From: Luscinia megarhynchos | Lineage: Eukaryota; Chordata; Aves; Passeriformes; Turdidae | Length of the DNA stretch: 64,000 bases | Assembly (NCBI GenBank): GCA_034336665.1 | Contig: CM067592.1 | Location: 37,575,889-37,639,888 of the forward strand | Reading direction: 5' to 3' | The notes under the pieces: generated by a model | Seen by the model: only the letters and a program-made list of their open reading frames with translations | Databases searched by the model: none | Told to the model about the DNA's origin: nothing | Shown here: positions 10,222 to 19,876 of the stretch, in pieces | Numbering within the stretch: the stretch's first letter is position 1 | How the letters are laid out: each line of letters starts with the position of its first letter | Made by a program: the position numbers and the translations under genes

Positions 10222-10385
10222 TCGGGTCCTAGCGAGGGTCTCCCCCCTTCCCCAATCAAGTGCTGGGTCCTTGCGAGGGTCTCCCCTCTTCCCCAGCCGA
10301 GAGAGAGCTGGGTCGTAGTGAGGGTCCCCCCCTTCCCCAACTGAGTGCTGGGTCCTAGCGAGGGTTCTCCCCTTCCCAACTTTGG
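10222..10385 (-). repeat. Leader tandem repeat, about 40-45 bp x 4
   Basis: Four imperfect units, each of the type GGGTCCTAGCGAGGGT followed by a C-rich run and TTCCCCAA on the plus strand. They lie between the primer site and the gag start, where gammaretroviruses have their packaging signal. Two overlapping minus-strand frames without stops cross the array because the units are multiples of about 14-15 codons. No coding role can be shown. Confidence 0.75.
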
Positions 10386-10708
10386 GCCTAGGCCCCAAGG
10401 AGGCGCCTCTTCCACGCTCTAGGCCTTAGTAGGCCTCACTCACTTCCCCCTTTTCCCGGCTGGCCCCCTCACGGGAGTCTGGAACTGCGGTACTCAGGGG
10501 CCCACACTCACTTCGGAAGTCTGGGTTACCAGCTCCCATCTCACTCACACGACACTTGCTCGCCTTCTGTGCCCGCTGCTGGACTCCTTACCGGCGCTCC
10601 CAGCGTTGTCCTGGTCCCACGCTGCTCCAGGTCCGGGGTGGCCAGCTGGCCCAGAGGGCCTCTTCGGGGCGGTGCCTTCCCCTCCGACGTCCTCTTCTGA
10701 GCATGGCT

Positions 10709-10726
10709 CTCCCGGATGAGCCCCCA
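10709..10726 (-). other. ERV1 primer binding site, tRNA-Pro type
   Basis: The minus strand reads TGGGGGCTCATCCGGGAG three bases after the CA end of the 5' LTR. This matches the known tRNA-Pro primer site of gammaretroviruses except for one G-to-A change in the middle (at a CpG) and the last base. It fixes the LTR edge and the strand. Confidence 0.85.
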
Positions 10727-10729
10727 AAT

Positions 10730-11442
10730 TGTTATAAATAAAGCAGGGCCAAGGCCTTTATTAAAAAGCAGCTCTTTTATCAATGGGGGTCGCAGGGAGG
10801 CCCTACGCCTGCTGCTGCTGCCAGGTCAACACGTGGAGGAGGTCCTCTAGCGGTCCTGTCGAAGGGCAGGATTGGGAGTTCTGTCCTCGCAAGCACGTTG
10901 AGAACTCTCTAGTGGCTCGTTGGTCTGGGGATGTCACTCTTCTCAACTGCTCCTAAGGTCGTGGTGATTAAACAGTTACAAAGGGCACATTGCAGGTGAC
11001 TTAGATTGTTGGTGGATGTGGTCTATGGACTTGGGTCCAGTGTTGGCTGACTACTTTCGTGAATTTTCTCTCTAGAGACAACTTCCAGTAATGGTGGTAC
11101 TGGGTAACTTCTGGAGATTTACATATGGGGTGTTGCTAACTTGACAGACAGGCAGGCAGCAGCAGGCCGGAGATAAGGTAAGGAAAAGGGCGGAAATGGT
11201 AAGGGGAAAGGGTGGAAATGGTAAGGGGAAGGGCGGAAGTGGGAGGTAACTGGGATAGGGCAATACAATAGACTGGGGTTTAAAGTACATAGGGCCTGCA
11301 CATTTAACTGGGAAAGAACATAGCAACTTGATCAAAGAACTAGCAAACGAACAAGTGGATAAAATGATAAGGTAAGCAACAATCTTTTTAACTCTTCTAG
11401 CAACTCTTGTTTTATGGTTTTCAGTTAAGGCCTTTTACTACA
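10730..11442 (-). repeat. ERV1 5' LTR
   Basis: This is a 713-bp LTR that on the minus strand starts TGTAGTAAAAGG and ends AACA before the primer site. An AATAAA signal (10757-10762) lies close to the inner end. The U3 part holds the GGGCGGAAATGG-type enhancer-like repeats (11186-11250). The first 258 bp are duplicated at 1943-2199 as the 3' LTR remnant. Confidence 0.85.
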
Positions 11443-11680
11443 CCGGGGCCCTGCCTTGTTGCGGCCGGGGCCAGGGCTGAGCCAGGGCTGTGCTATGGCC
11501 GAACCTGAGCCCAGGGCTGGGGCCAAGGCCAAGCCTGTGCTGGAACCGTGCTGGAGCCGGGCCGGGCCGGGGTGCTGGGCCGAACCCCACAGAGCCATTG
11601 CTGGGGGGCCTGGCGCCGGGGCCGGAGCCCCACATGTTGCTGATTGCCTCCCCGCCAGAAGACAAAAGAGAGTGATTTAG
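11443..11680. other. GC-rich segment bordering ERV1
   Basis: Very GC-rich, with repeated GCCGGGGCC and GGGCTG words. It is followed by ATTGG/CCAAT boxes at about 11688-11697 and 11759-11765. The base composition is unlike both neighbours. It could be a promoter or LTR remnant of element A or a captured GC-rich host fragment. No credible protein is encoded; the short frames on both strands are composition artefacts. Confidence 0.35.
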
Positions 11681-12735
11681 CTTTTTCCAATGTGATTGGT
11701 GAAACCGAAATAATCTTTTAATTGATTACCCGAGCTGTCCACTACTAAATCAGCTCTCTGATTGGTGCCCGCAGCACACAGGGGAAGCACCCAGAGACAA
11801 CAGCCCTCCTGTTACCGGGCCTCATGCTGCTTCCCTCAGGCGGCTCCACCCCTCCCCCCTCCATGTGAAACCAGCACAACATTCATGTATGTGTGAAAAT
11901 GAAGAGAGATATTAATGACTTGTAAAAATCAAATCAACATTAACCAACTAAATAATAATACTAATCTTTGAATAGAGACATGCTTAAAAAATACTTAATG
12001 ACTTGTAAGACTTAATACTACTAAATTAAGCTACTCTTTTTTAATGAAGACTGGGGGCTATAAGAGATTTTTGATTAGTTGGCTGTTCCTGCTATAAAGA
12101 TTGTCTTACAGAGAGAGTAGGGGTGCCACTTAATACTCACTGAGGTAGGTATTGTCAGCAGAATCACTTTATGCAGCAGGGATGCTCAACTGACTGCCAG
12201 CAGAAGCAGCATTATGGCTGAAAATTTTATACTGAGCTTTAAATCAATTTCAGTCAAAATTCAGTCTTGAATATAACTGAGAGAGCAATGGAAGAAACTT
12301 AAAGTTAGAATTACTAAAACTTAAAAGATATTATAAAGATTATCTTAGGAGAACTTGAAATTTATGCTGTTAACTTAATTGCCTTTTGAAGTAAAATACG
12401 GAATAAAAATAAAACTAAAATTGACATATAAAATAATTTAGCTTCTTAATTTAATACACTGAGATTTGAGACAACAAAAATAATTAAACAAACATATCTT
12501 CAGGCTATATAGAACTTACCTAAACTTAGTGTCATCTAAATACAACAGAAAACCTATTTGGGTTAGCACAAAAAACTTGCACAGTTACACTAATTTGTTG
12601 TTCAGAGCAGGCTTGGTAGTAGTAAGAACAGTTTTTCCTTTTCCTTCTCTGTCGGTGATGCTTGGGAGCCTTGGGTTTCAGGTGTTCTTGAATACAGCTT
12701 ACTGTAACATGTCTTTGCTTTTGGTAAGAACAGCA
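11681..12735. other. Unresolved element A interior
   Basis: AT-rich with scattered stops in all frames. I recognise no motif apart from the two CCAAT-type boxes near the left end. Confidence 0.3.
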
Positions 12736-13757
12736 TCAGTTAGAATTTTGCTGGAAATCCCTGTGGCTGCAACTGGGCACAGTGGTCACTGACACAGGCA
12801 CAACTTGGTTGGGTGCAAGATCTTTTGAGAAAGTCTGAATGGCAAGAGCTGCATTCAAAGGAGGCTCTCGATGTTGAAACACAGGCTTTTGAAAATCCTT
12901 GGTGTGTTGATCTGGATGGATTCCCTCCCCTGCTAGCCAGTCAAGTGTAATGCCAGTTTCTGTTGGATCCCTGGCATATTCCAAAAACAGTCTTTTCCAC
13001 TCTGACTCCCACACAGAAGGTAGGGGATAGTAATGATGTCATTAAGTCCAGCTTAGAAGCCAACTCCCATTCACCCTTTTTCAGGGCTATCTTTTAATCT
13101 TTCCCTAATTACTCTTCCTGTTCGACCAGCAGAGAACTTCCTCGGAAGAGGAGGGAGAGGAGGACAATCCGGAGGAATAGCCTCCGGCAATGAGCACTCC
13201 TTTATTCCTAGGGTTGCCCCCCTTACCAGGTCTCAGTGCTGACCAGGGCGACCTGGGCACCGCCATTTTGGAGGCGGGCTCTTCCAGAAGTGCCTTCAGG
13301 GTAGTTCCAGTCTCCTCCCGGGGGAGGTGCATTCAGTGCCAGTTCCGGCAGGGCCGGGAGCGGGTGGTCCCTGAGGGTGGTGGGCGGGCAGCCAGGGAGC
13401 GAGGGCAGGCTGGCAGGCCAGAGCTAGAGACAGGACAGGGGCAGGAATACCCGCCAGACCAGGACTTCGACCAAAGGTGTTATCTGCGATTTCAAAATGC
13501 TGGCACTTGCGGCAGGGCAGCCGATGGGGTAAGAGCTCCTCTTAGGAGGGTGAGCAGGACGACAAACACACGAGGGCACTGGAGGGATGGAAGCGGGGAG
13601 ATCCATGATGGCCTGCGCACTGCCATTGGGGATCTCGGCTGGGGAGTTTGAGAACAATGGACATAGGGTGGCAGGTTTGAAGAATAAATCCCTCAGTGAG
13701 TTTTCCTACAAAAGTGTCCACTTGGTCAATTATGGTTGTTAATGTTTGTATGCCCAC
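12736..13757 (-). pseudogene. Unidentified decayed coding region, possibly element A gag
   Basis: Three minus-strand frames (12736-13014, 13105-13332, 13424-13757) together resemble a broken protein. The left frame starts WESEWKRLFLEYARD and is not low complexity. The middle and right frames are rich in Pro, Ser and Arg. By position, just inside the proposed 5' LTR of element A and on the same strand, this would be gag. I cannot match it to any Gag motif (no major homology region, no zinc knuckle), so the call rests on context alone. Confidence 0.3.
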
Positions 13758-14545
13758 CCAGTTAACTACGAGCTGTTAGTGTCTGTATGTTCATCCAGTT
13801 GATCCCAGTAGTTAATGTTTTATGTCTTTATAAATTATTAATACTCCTGTTGTCTGTTCTTTCCCTCCATTACTTACCCTGTATCCATGACCCTTCCCAA
13901 CGAGGCCCACACTCTGTGCTCCCAGAAGAACTTGCACATGGACTGTATGCAAATGAGGGGCCTTTAGTAGAATTCAGACCCCAAAAATAAAAAACTGGTG
14001 TATAATAAAAGGATAAATACTGTTGCTCTAGCCTAGCAAGACTACAGGGAATTATATACCATCAACAAGAGCCCAGGTTTGTCCTGAAGCTGTGACTTGA
14101 ACAGCACCTGGTCTGCATGACACTCCTAGACAACAAGCTAGAAGGGGTTTTCCTGAGAATTCCTATGAGGATGGAGGCCCCAGCTCTGCTGCGAGACAAA
14201 ACTGCTCATCTTCTTGTCAGTGTTGTCCAGTGTCAGGAATTTGCGGTGGTCTGTGGGACCCCTTGGGTTCCCTGCCTAAGGTGATTTTTTTTAATAAAGA
14301 CCTTGAAAAAGGAGTTAGTATCCTGGCCCATTCATCTCAGCAGGGTCACCAGCAGTGCTGCATATCTCCTGGGGCCAGCTTCGGGCACAAGCATGAGCCA
14401 TCTCAGCCACATATCTGTTATCAGGTTCAGTCACAGGAGAGAAGGAGAAGCAGGGAGCCGGCTGCTCTGAAGCAGAGTTAGGTGCAGGGTTAGGAGAAAC
14501 TAACGAGCCAGGTAATCAATGCTGGGATTGGTGCAGGGTTTCACA
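13758..14545. other. Unresolved element A 5' region
   Basis: No gene recognised. Near 14375-14395 the minus strand reads TTGTGCCCGAAGCTGG, which could be an eroded tRNA-Lys-type primer site of element A; if so, the 5' LTR would end near 14399. The match is too weak to rely on. Confidence 0.25.
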
Positions 14546-14921
14546 GTATAAATGTGGGGTAGGAGAGGGGGTGGAGTTGGGATTAGGGTCCAGTGGGTAT
14601 AGGGGAAAGTGGTGCAGAGGTGGGCTAAGGGAAGGTAGGGTCCAATGGGGTAGACTGGGTGGGAAACTGCATCACTTGAGGGCCAAGGGGATACAAGGAA
14701 GGGAGAACATTTTAGGGGTTGGGAGTGGTGATGATAACTGGAAAATGAGGGTTAGGAATACGTATGAGGCATTAACATTGGCAATCCCATAAGTCCCTGG
14801 AACTTTCTCTTTGGGCATCGCCACAACTCAAAAAAAAGCCTGCCAAGACCTAGGGTTGGGGTACAGGCCTTCTTTAGTAATGGTTTCCTCACCTGGGATA
14901 CAGGTCAGGATGACTCCTACA
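14546..14921 (-). repeat. Element A 5' LTR, U3-like part
   Basis: Homologous to 748-1130 with about the same length and frequent single-base differences. On the minus strand it starts TGTAGGAGTC and ends at TTTATACTGTG, a TATA-like site. Left of 14546 the match to the 3' copy stops abruptly. The next six bases, 14922-14927 (ACAGTG), are the proposed target duplication within B's LTR. Confidence 0.65.
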
Positions 14922-15428
14922 ACAGTGTGGTCACCATTTGGGGTCAGGTAAAGGAGGAGAGGGAGGCTCTCAGCTACTGAGGTTCCAACAGATTTACAAC
15001 GGTTGGAGGCTTCAGGGGCAAAAGAGCCCTGAGCACTGTCGTACCCAGGATTAAATACAGGGGCAAAAAGGGGTGTGGTACAAACAGTTAACCAATAAGT
15101 GATCCTTAGGAGCAGAGTGGAGGGCAGGGTCTCACAGAGTTGAAACCAATGAGGGAAGCAGGGGGAGGAGAAAGGGTCTCATGGGCCAATGGGGCATCCA
15201 GTAACAGGGAATGTCCAAAGGGGTGGAACAACTAGGGATTAGCCCAGGGTGGGATTGACAAAGAAGGTACTGGAATAAGGGGCAGGGTTACAGTGATGGA
15301 CAGGGAAGGAACTGGAACAAGGGGTGGGGAATACCAAACAGGGTAGCTTCAGGGACAGATACAACCTGATTACATGGGAGCAAACCATTATAACAATGCA
15401 GTGAATACAATAAACATGCATCACAACA
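14922..15428 (-). repeat. Element B 3' LTR, proximal (U3) piece
   Basis: Matches 29280-29813 nearly throughout, with about 3 percent differences by eye and one 28-bp gap. It ends CACAACA on the plus strand (TGTTGTG on the minus strand) next to a purine tract on the minus strand (15429-15441, AGAAAGGGGAAGA). It is the partner of 394-517. Confidence 0.8.
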
Positions 15429-16828
15429 TCTTCCCCTTTCTTTTTCAAAATGAGGGGTTGGGAAGTATTCAGAATTGGGGTACAGGTCATGAAACCAATG
15501 AGAAGGAAGCTGGGAGGTAGAGGATTTTGCAATATTGATATCAGAGGAGAAAGAGGTAACTTGGGCGGCAGCAGACAAATAGCATGTTTTCAAAATGAAA
15601 AACATAACTAAATTTAGGATCATAACTGATATAAACAGAAGAATAGTTTTAATAATGGAAGAGAGCCATCTTCTGAGTCCCATCCTGGGAAAATATTGTT
15701 AAGCCAGTCCTCAGATCCTTGATTAAGGTCCATTTGAGTTCCTTCGTTTTCTTGATGGTTGCATGGATGTGCTTTTTGATGTTAAATTGAGGCTGCAGAG
15801 ACCCTATATTTCGCTGCACTTTTGGTTGTGCAGCAGCAGCAGAAAATCAATGGCAGCTCAGTTTTGTAGGGTGGCCTGCCTAGTTTTTCTCTCATCTGCT
15901 AAGAGTTACTTAAAGCAGTTAAATTGGCTTGTTTAGCCACCCAACACTTTAGGTGGCCCAATTCTCCTAGAGCTTTTGCTGCAGATACCCAAAGTAGGAA
16001 AATGGATAATGAAGCTTTTTTTGAGTGTGACCAATGGATGATTTTGGAATTGCAATTTTCATCCAAATTGTTGATGCGCCTTTTTTGGATGACCATATTG
16101 TTTTTTCTTTACCAATTGTTAACTTAGATTCTATTGGAGGTAAACAGTGTCAAACGTCCAAGCATGTATGGGTCTCCAAGAAGACAAGAAGGGATGCCAG
16201 CCCAGGCACAGTCACCACAAATTAAAAACACACCTTTATCCAATTTCCGGGGGTGACTATCAGTGGTAGAGGCCATTGCAATATGGCTGGTGTATTTGCA
16301 CCCTTGCCTGCCTGAAATTGTTCTTTATATTGCCTGAATGGGGTATACTGGTTTTTGTAGGAGGGAGGGTCATATTTTAAATGAACACAAAAGAGGGCAG
16401 GGGAGAACCTAAAATTTTAAATTCTTCGGGTGCACCGGTTGCTTGAGGTAGTGTAAGCTGCAAGACTCTCCAAAGGATTAAGGGATTGGTGACTGGAGTT
16501 TCAGCTTTGAAGGTAGTGTAGTGGGCAATTTGGTGAGGGGACTTCTTGCAACTTATTTCCTCTTGAATTTGTTTTAATTTTTTGGGGTGTTCTTCATTTT
16601 TCAACAGGATCACCACTAGATAGGTCAACGTTGGGTTTTCTGTTGCTGCTCTTGACAGGCAGATGTGATCCTGCTTGAGGGTCTCTGCCAAAGCAACCCA
16701 CACATTTTTTCGGGGTTGCAGGACAATCTGTGCATCCAAGGCTGGCCATAGGATGTAGGGAGGATGAGGACCCACATCACTGATGTCATGTTGGGGATGG
16801 TTTCTCTCTGAAAAAAGGAATTAATCAA
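15429..16828 (-). pseudogene. env: Element B env (SU part and TM), broken
   Basis: The frame at 16828-16377 holds an SU amino region with NVWVALAETL and HICLSRA, the type found in avian class II and alpharetroviral envelopes. The frame at 16096-15899 holds the TM heptad end (HLKCWVAKQANLTAL). At about 15830-15880 a further stretch (AAIDFLLLLH) marks the immunosuppressive-domain-like helix. The frame at 15683-15288 gives the membrane anchor (KTILLFISVMILNLVMFFIL). The pieces are in different frames with stops between them, so no glycoprotein is encoded. Confidence 0.65.
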
Positions 16829-16901
16829 TATTAATTCTCAGGTGTCAAAGCCCGAGGCATCTCTTTATGCTTGAGATCACCTCAGGAGGACATGAAGGTG
16901 G

Positions 16902-17306
16902 TGTAGAATTCAGCTTTTTCCCGACGCCCGCTGATGAGAGACTGAGGGAGGCTGTTCTCAGAGGTTTCAAGGTTGTTTATTGTTTCTTATCTCAGGAATT
17001 CTTTGCCCAGCGAACAGTGATCTGTCCAGCCAGATGTCCAGGGCAGAATCTGCCTGGCAGAGGCAGGATTTATCTTTTATACTCTAAATTACACACTAGA
17101 TATTTACAATTAATTTCCAATACGCCACAATCTTATTAAACTGTCTAGTTTTGTCCTCATCCAAATGAAGGATGCCAAGGTGGCACTCCAACATGGATAG
17201 AGTGAAGAAGAGGAGGAAGAAGCATACCACGCCCCAAATCCTCCATCTCAGCCATGAGCCCCTTAATGTAAACATTCTAGAAATCTACTTATTCTAAATT
17301 CTAACA
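16902..17306 (-). mobile_element. Solo LTR inside element B env
   Basis: This 405-bp stretch on the minus strand starts TGTTAGAATTT and ends GAATTCTACA. It has a TATA box (TATAAAAG, about 17074-17082) and a polyadenylation signal (AATAAAC, 16975-16981) in the correct order and spacing for an LTR. No internal retroviral sequence or partner LTR is seen. The flanking bases (GGTGG and GTCCA) do not form a target duplication, so either the ends are slightly misplaced or the flank has changed. Confidence 0.6.
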
Positions 17307-17639
17307 GTCCAGTTTACATTCTATTTATTTTTGCAGCTTGTATTTCTTCTCTCAATGTTGGTAGATTGTTCCAAGGAGCTAAATCCAGCCCCTGAGACAC
17401 TTGGGTCTCATTTGAGGGTCTTTGGGGACCCCGCCAGGAGGGTCTTGAGGCTCCCAGGGAAGCCAGAGGAATACTCTGGACTCCCACACAAACTCCCACT
17501 GGGTTTATGCAAAATCATCAACAAACAGATTAATGAAGGGGAAAGCAGGGAAAATGGGGGAATCCAGGTTTCCTTCTCCATTGAGGAGTTCAGTCCTCAG
17601 TTCACCGCTGACACTTCTTTTCTGCTGTCTGGTGGCCTA
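17307..17639 (-). pseudogene. Element B pol-env junction and env leader remnant
   Basis: A 61-codon minus frame (17499-17314) may be the env leader. The rest is the overlap of the pol carboxyl end with env. No firm motif. Confidence 0.3.
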
Positions 17640-18470
17640 CTAGGATGCTTGGGGTCATAAGGTATCACCCACTTTTGTGGAATCCACCGCAGTCCCAGGG
17701 GTGTGGATACGTGTGAGTACCCATGTCCCCAGTTTGTATGGCCCCTCAATCTGTCCACTTTCAGGATCCCAGGTCAACACAGGTGGATGTTCTTGGAGTC
17801 TATGATTGCCATAAGGGGAAAAGTGCCTGGCCACTGGGGGGGTTCATGTTGTCAAAAACGCAATTTAAAAAATTGACGGTGAGGAGGGCTTTACGCTATC
17901 TCCCCTGCAGTGTCAGCCCTCTGCTACTCTCCCACTGATGTTCCAAGACCCACTTGAACGATTGGTGGGCTTGCTCAACCACATCCTGACCAGTGGAAGA
18001 ATGAGGGATGCCATAGTTATGCTCAACTCCCCAATGCTGCAGGAATTTGTTGAAAGCCTTGGAAATATAGGCTGGGCCATTGTCAGTTTTGATCTCTTTA
18101 GGGATCCCAAGATCTGAAAAGGCCTTTAGCAAATGTTTAATTGCATGCTCACCTTTTTCTCCTGCGTGGCCAGAGGCCTAGACTGTTGCAGAAAAGGTGT
18201 CAATGGAGACATGCACATACATCATCCAGCTGAATTCGAGAACATGTGTGATGTCAGATAGCCACATTCCACAGGTTTTCAACCTTTGAGGATTGACTCC
18301 AGTGCCTGGCGATGGTATGGCTGAATAGTGGCACTGGGGACACGTAGCCACAATGGCTCTGGCCTGGTCTCGCTTTAGATGGAATTGCTTGACCAGACCA
18401 GGCACATTTTGATGAAATATTTGATGGCTCAGCTTCGCTTGCTGGAAAATGTCAAGAAGTCTTGCCAATT
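17640..18470 (-). pseudogene. pol: Element B integrase
   Basis: The frame at 18468-18178 has the zinc-binding domain (H-x3-H in HQIFHQN, C-x2-C in CPQC) and the start of the core with WLSDITHV, which holds the first catalytic Asp. The frame at 18132-17896 has the second Asp (KTDNGPAYISK) and the stretch GIPHSSTGQDVVEQAHQ, where the active-site Glu position now reads with VVEQ. The carboxyl DNA-binding part is visible at 17640-17850 in a broken frame. Stops and frame changes separate the domains. Confidence 0.75.
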
Positions 18471-18553
18471 CGGTGGCTGTGTCTGCTGCTAGGAAATCTG
18501 CTCATTGATTCCTTTCAGCGAGCCAAGCAAATCAGTATGTGACCTCACATGCA

Positions 18554-19145
18554 TCACAAAATAAGGATGCTCTCAGTGGGAGACAGCATAGATAATTTTG
18601 AGAGGAATTCAAGAAGAGTCTTGTTTGAGATCTCCTTGAGTATGGCATTTTCTGCCCTTGACGCTACTCCTACAACATATGCCGAATCCGTGACCAAACT
18701 AAATGGCTCTGAAAACTTCTGAAAAGCTTTGACTGCAGCAGCCAACTCAGCAATATGAGGGGAACTCTCAACATACTCAACATCTGTCTTCCACTGCTGA
18801 GGATCCTTCCAGATCATTACTGACCTATGGGATGCTCTGGACGCATCAGTAAAAATTGTCAGAGCTTTGAGCAGTGTTCGGCTCCCTTTTTCTTTAGGCA
18901 CCAATTGGAATTTAGAGGCAAACAATTCAGGGGCAGGGGCATGGACTGAAATTTGTCCACTGTAGGCATCTAAAGCAATTTACAAGGTTGCATTGTTCCT
19001 CAGGAGATGCTTCCATGAGCTCATTTCTTCTGTCAGCTTCTCCAGAGAGGCTGATCGGCACGTGTATGCATATAAAATCACAACCAGCCAGCTCCTGAAG
19101 GCTTGCCCTGGCTTTCCTGACCAGCTATGCCATCAATTCCTGTGG
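18554..19145 (-). pseudogene. pol: Element B RNase H
   Basis: The frame at 18925-18554 carries three acidic sites in order: FTDASRAS, HIAELAAAV and VTDSAYVV. The connection region continues to 19145 with several stops. It is cut at 19146-19150 by insertion of element C, and the RT half resumes at 25847. Confidence 0.75.
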
Positions 19146-19150
19146 CTTGG
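19146..19150. other. Target duplication, left copy (CTTGG)
   Basis: CTTGG directly precedes the TGTCCTGG of element C and is repeated exactly at 25842-25846 after its CA end. A 5-bp duplication fits an ERVL-type integration. Confidence 0.9.
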
Positions 19151-19809
19151 TGTCCTGGGTTGATGATTTGACTGACTCCTCACCCTGCCCCCCTTGGCCA
19201 TGAAGCTGTCTGCTCCCGGGGGAGGGGCCGCCTGGGCTCTGCTCTGCTGGAGCGGCCTTGGTTTGCTCGCGAGGCTTGGCTTGGGTGGGGGGTGGCTCGG
19301 CGGCTGACGTGCTTGGCTCGGGCTGCTGCTGCGGGTGGCTACTCGCTGCTGTGGTGGTGGCTCGTGGCCTGGTTTGTGAGTTAGCTGTTTTCTTTTTGCT
19401 TGATTTTTTTTGACTTTATATTGCTTGAATTATTTGGTTTAGCTTCAGCTGCTGTTTAAGGCTTGCTGGCTATTCCGGCTGTTTTTCTTTCTCTCTCTCC
19501 CCCTCTTCCTTCTCCCCCCTCACCCCCGAGGATTCAGCACCAGCTCCCCGGGAGGAACCCCGCGGCCTGCCGCTGAACACCCGCGGCCAGAGAAGCGTTT
19601 TGCCCTTCTAGTGAAGACTCCGAAGGCGTCCAAGTTTTTCTCTCTCGGTGAAAACTCTTTTTGTCATCTGGGTCTGTGCTGGGAAGTGTTTCTCTTGTAT
19701 GTGTTAATAAATAGGTTTTTTCCACTTTTCCCCCTGAGTGAAATATTTTTCTTATTTCCTGAGAAGCTCTTCTGGAGGTTTTTTCCCTAAGTTTGTCCAA
19801 ACTTGGACA
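19151..19809 (+). repeat. Element C 5' LTR
   Basis: This 659-bp LTR runs from TGTCCTGGG to TTGGACA, with AATAAA at about 19704-19712. It matches the 3' LTR along its length. Most differences are insertions of one to four bases in this copy, concentrated in GC-rich stretches and homopolymers. Confidence 0.9.
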
Positions 19810-19818
19810 TTCCTTATT

Positions 19819-19836
19819 TGGTGGCCCGTACGGGGA
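19819..19836 (+). other. Element C primer binding site, tRNA-Ile-like
   Basis: TGGTGGCCCGTACGGGGA begins nine bases after the LTR end. It would pair with a tRNA whose 3' end reads ...ACGGGCC plus A and CCA, most like tRNA-Ile(AAU) as I recall it. The tRNA identity should be checked. Confidence 0.6.
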
Positions 19837-19876
19837 AGAGAAAGTGGAAAAAACTTTAATAACACCTTGTTTTTAA

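Larger units (their letters stand above)
1943..11442 (-). mobile_element. ERV1: gammaretrovirus-like provirus
   Basis: Minus-strand provirus of about 9.5 kb: 5' LTR 10730-11442, tRNA-Pro-like primer site 10709-10726, a leader with tandem repeats, gag, pro-pol and env, and a truncated 3' LTR. Gag starts with an N-myristoylation type MGxxxS sequence and has one CCHC knuckle. Pol has protease, RT, RNase H and integrase in the gammaretroviral order. Env has a CWVC motif in SU and a CX7CC motif in TM. The reading frame is broken in gag, protease, RT, integrase and SU. No target duplication can be assigned because the 3' LTR is incomplete. Confidence 0.85.
518..14921 (-). mobile_element. Element A: endogenous retrovirus inserted in element B's 3' LTR
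   Basis: The outer edges are TG...CA type: TGTCGG on the left in plus orientation and CTCCTACA on the right. The flanking six bases are ATGGTG on the left and ACAGTG on the right (4 of 6 identical). Removing the element and one copy rebuilds a B LTR junction of the same length as the intact one near 29275. It holds a 3' LTR (518-1130), a purine tract, an env-like membrane tail and a U3-like 5' LTR part (14546-14921). The interior is mostly unrecognised, and ERV1 sits within it. The strand follows from the env tail and purine tract. Confidence 0.6.

Noticed and set aside
11438..11690. Overlapping Ala/Gly/Pro-rich frames on both strands
   Set aside because: The GC-rich composition suppresses stops in every frame; no domain or start context supports coding.
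14375..14395. tRNA-Lys-type primer site for element A
   Set aside because: Only a partial match, and the adjoining sequence does not match the R-U5 of the other LTR, so the position is not supported.
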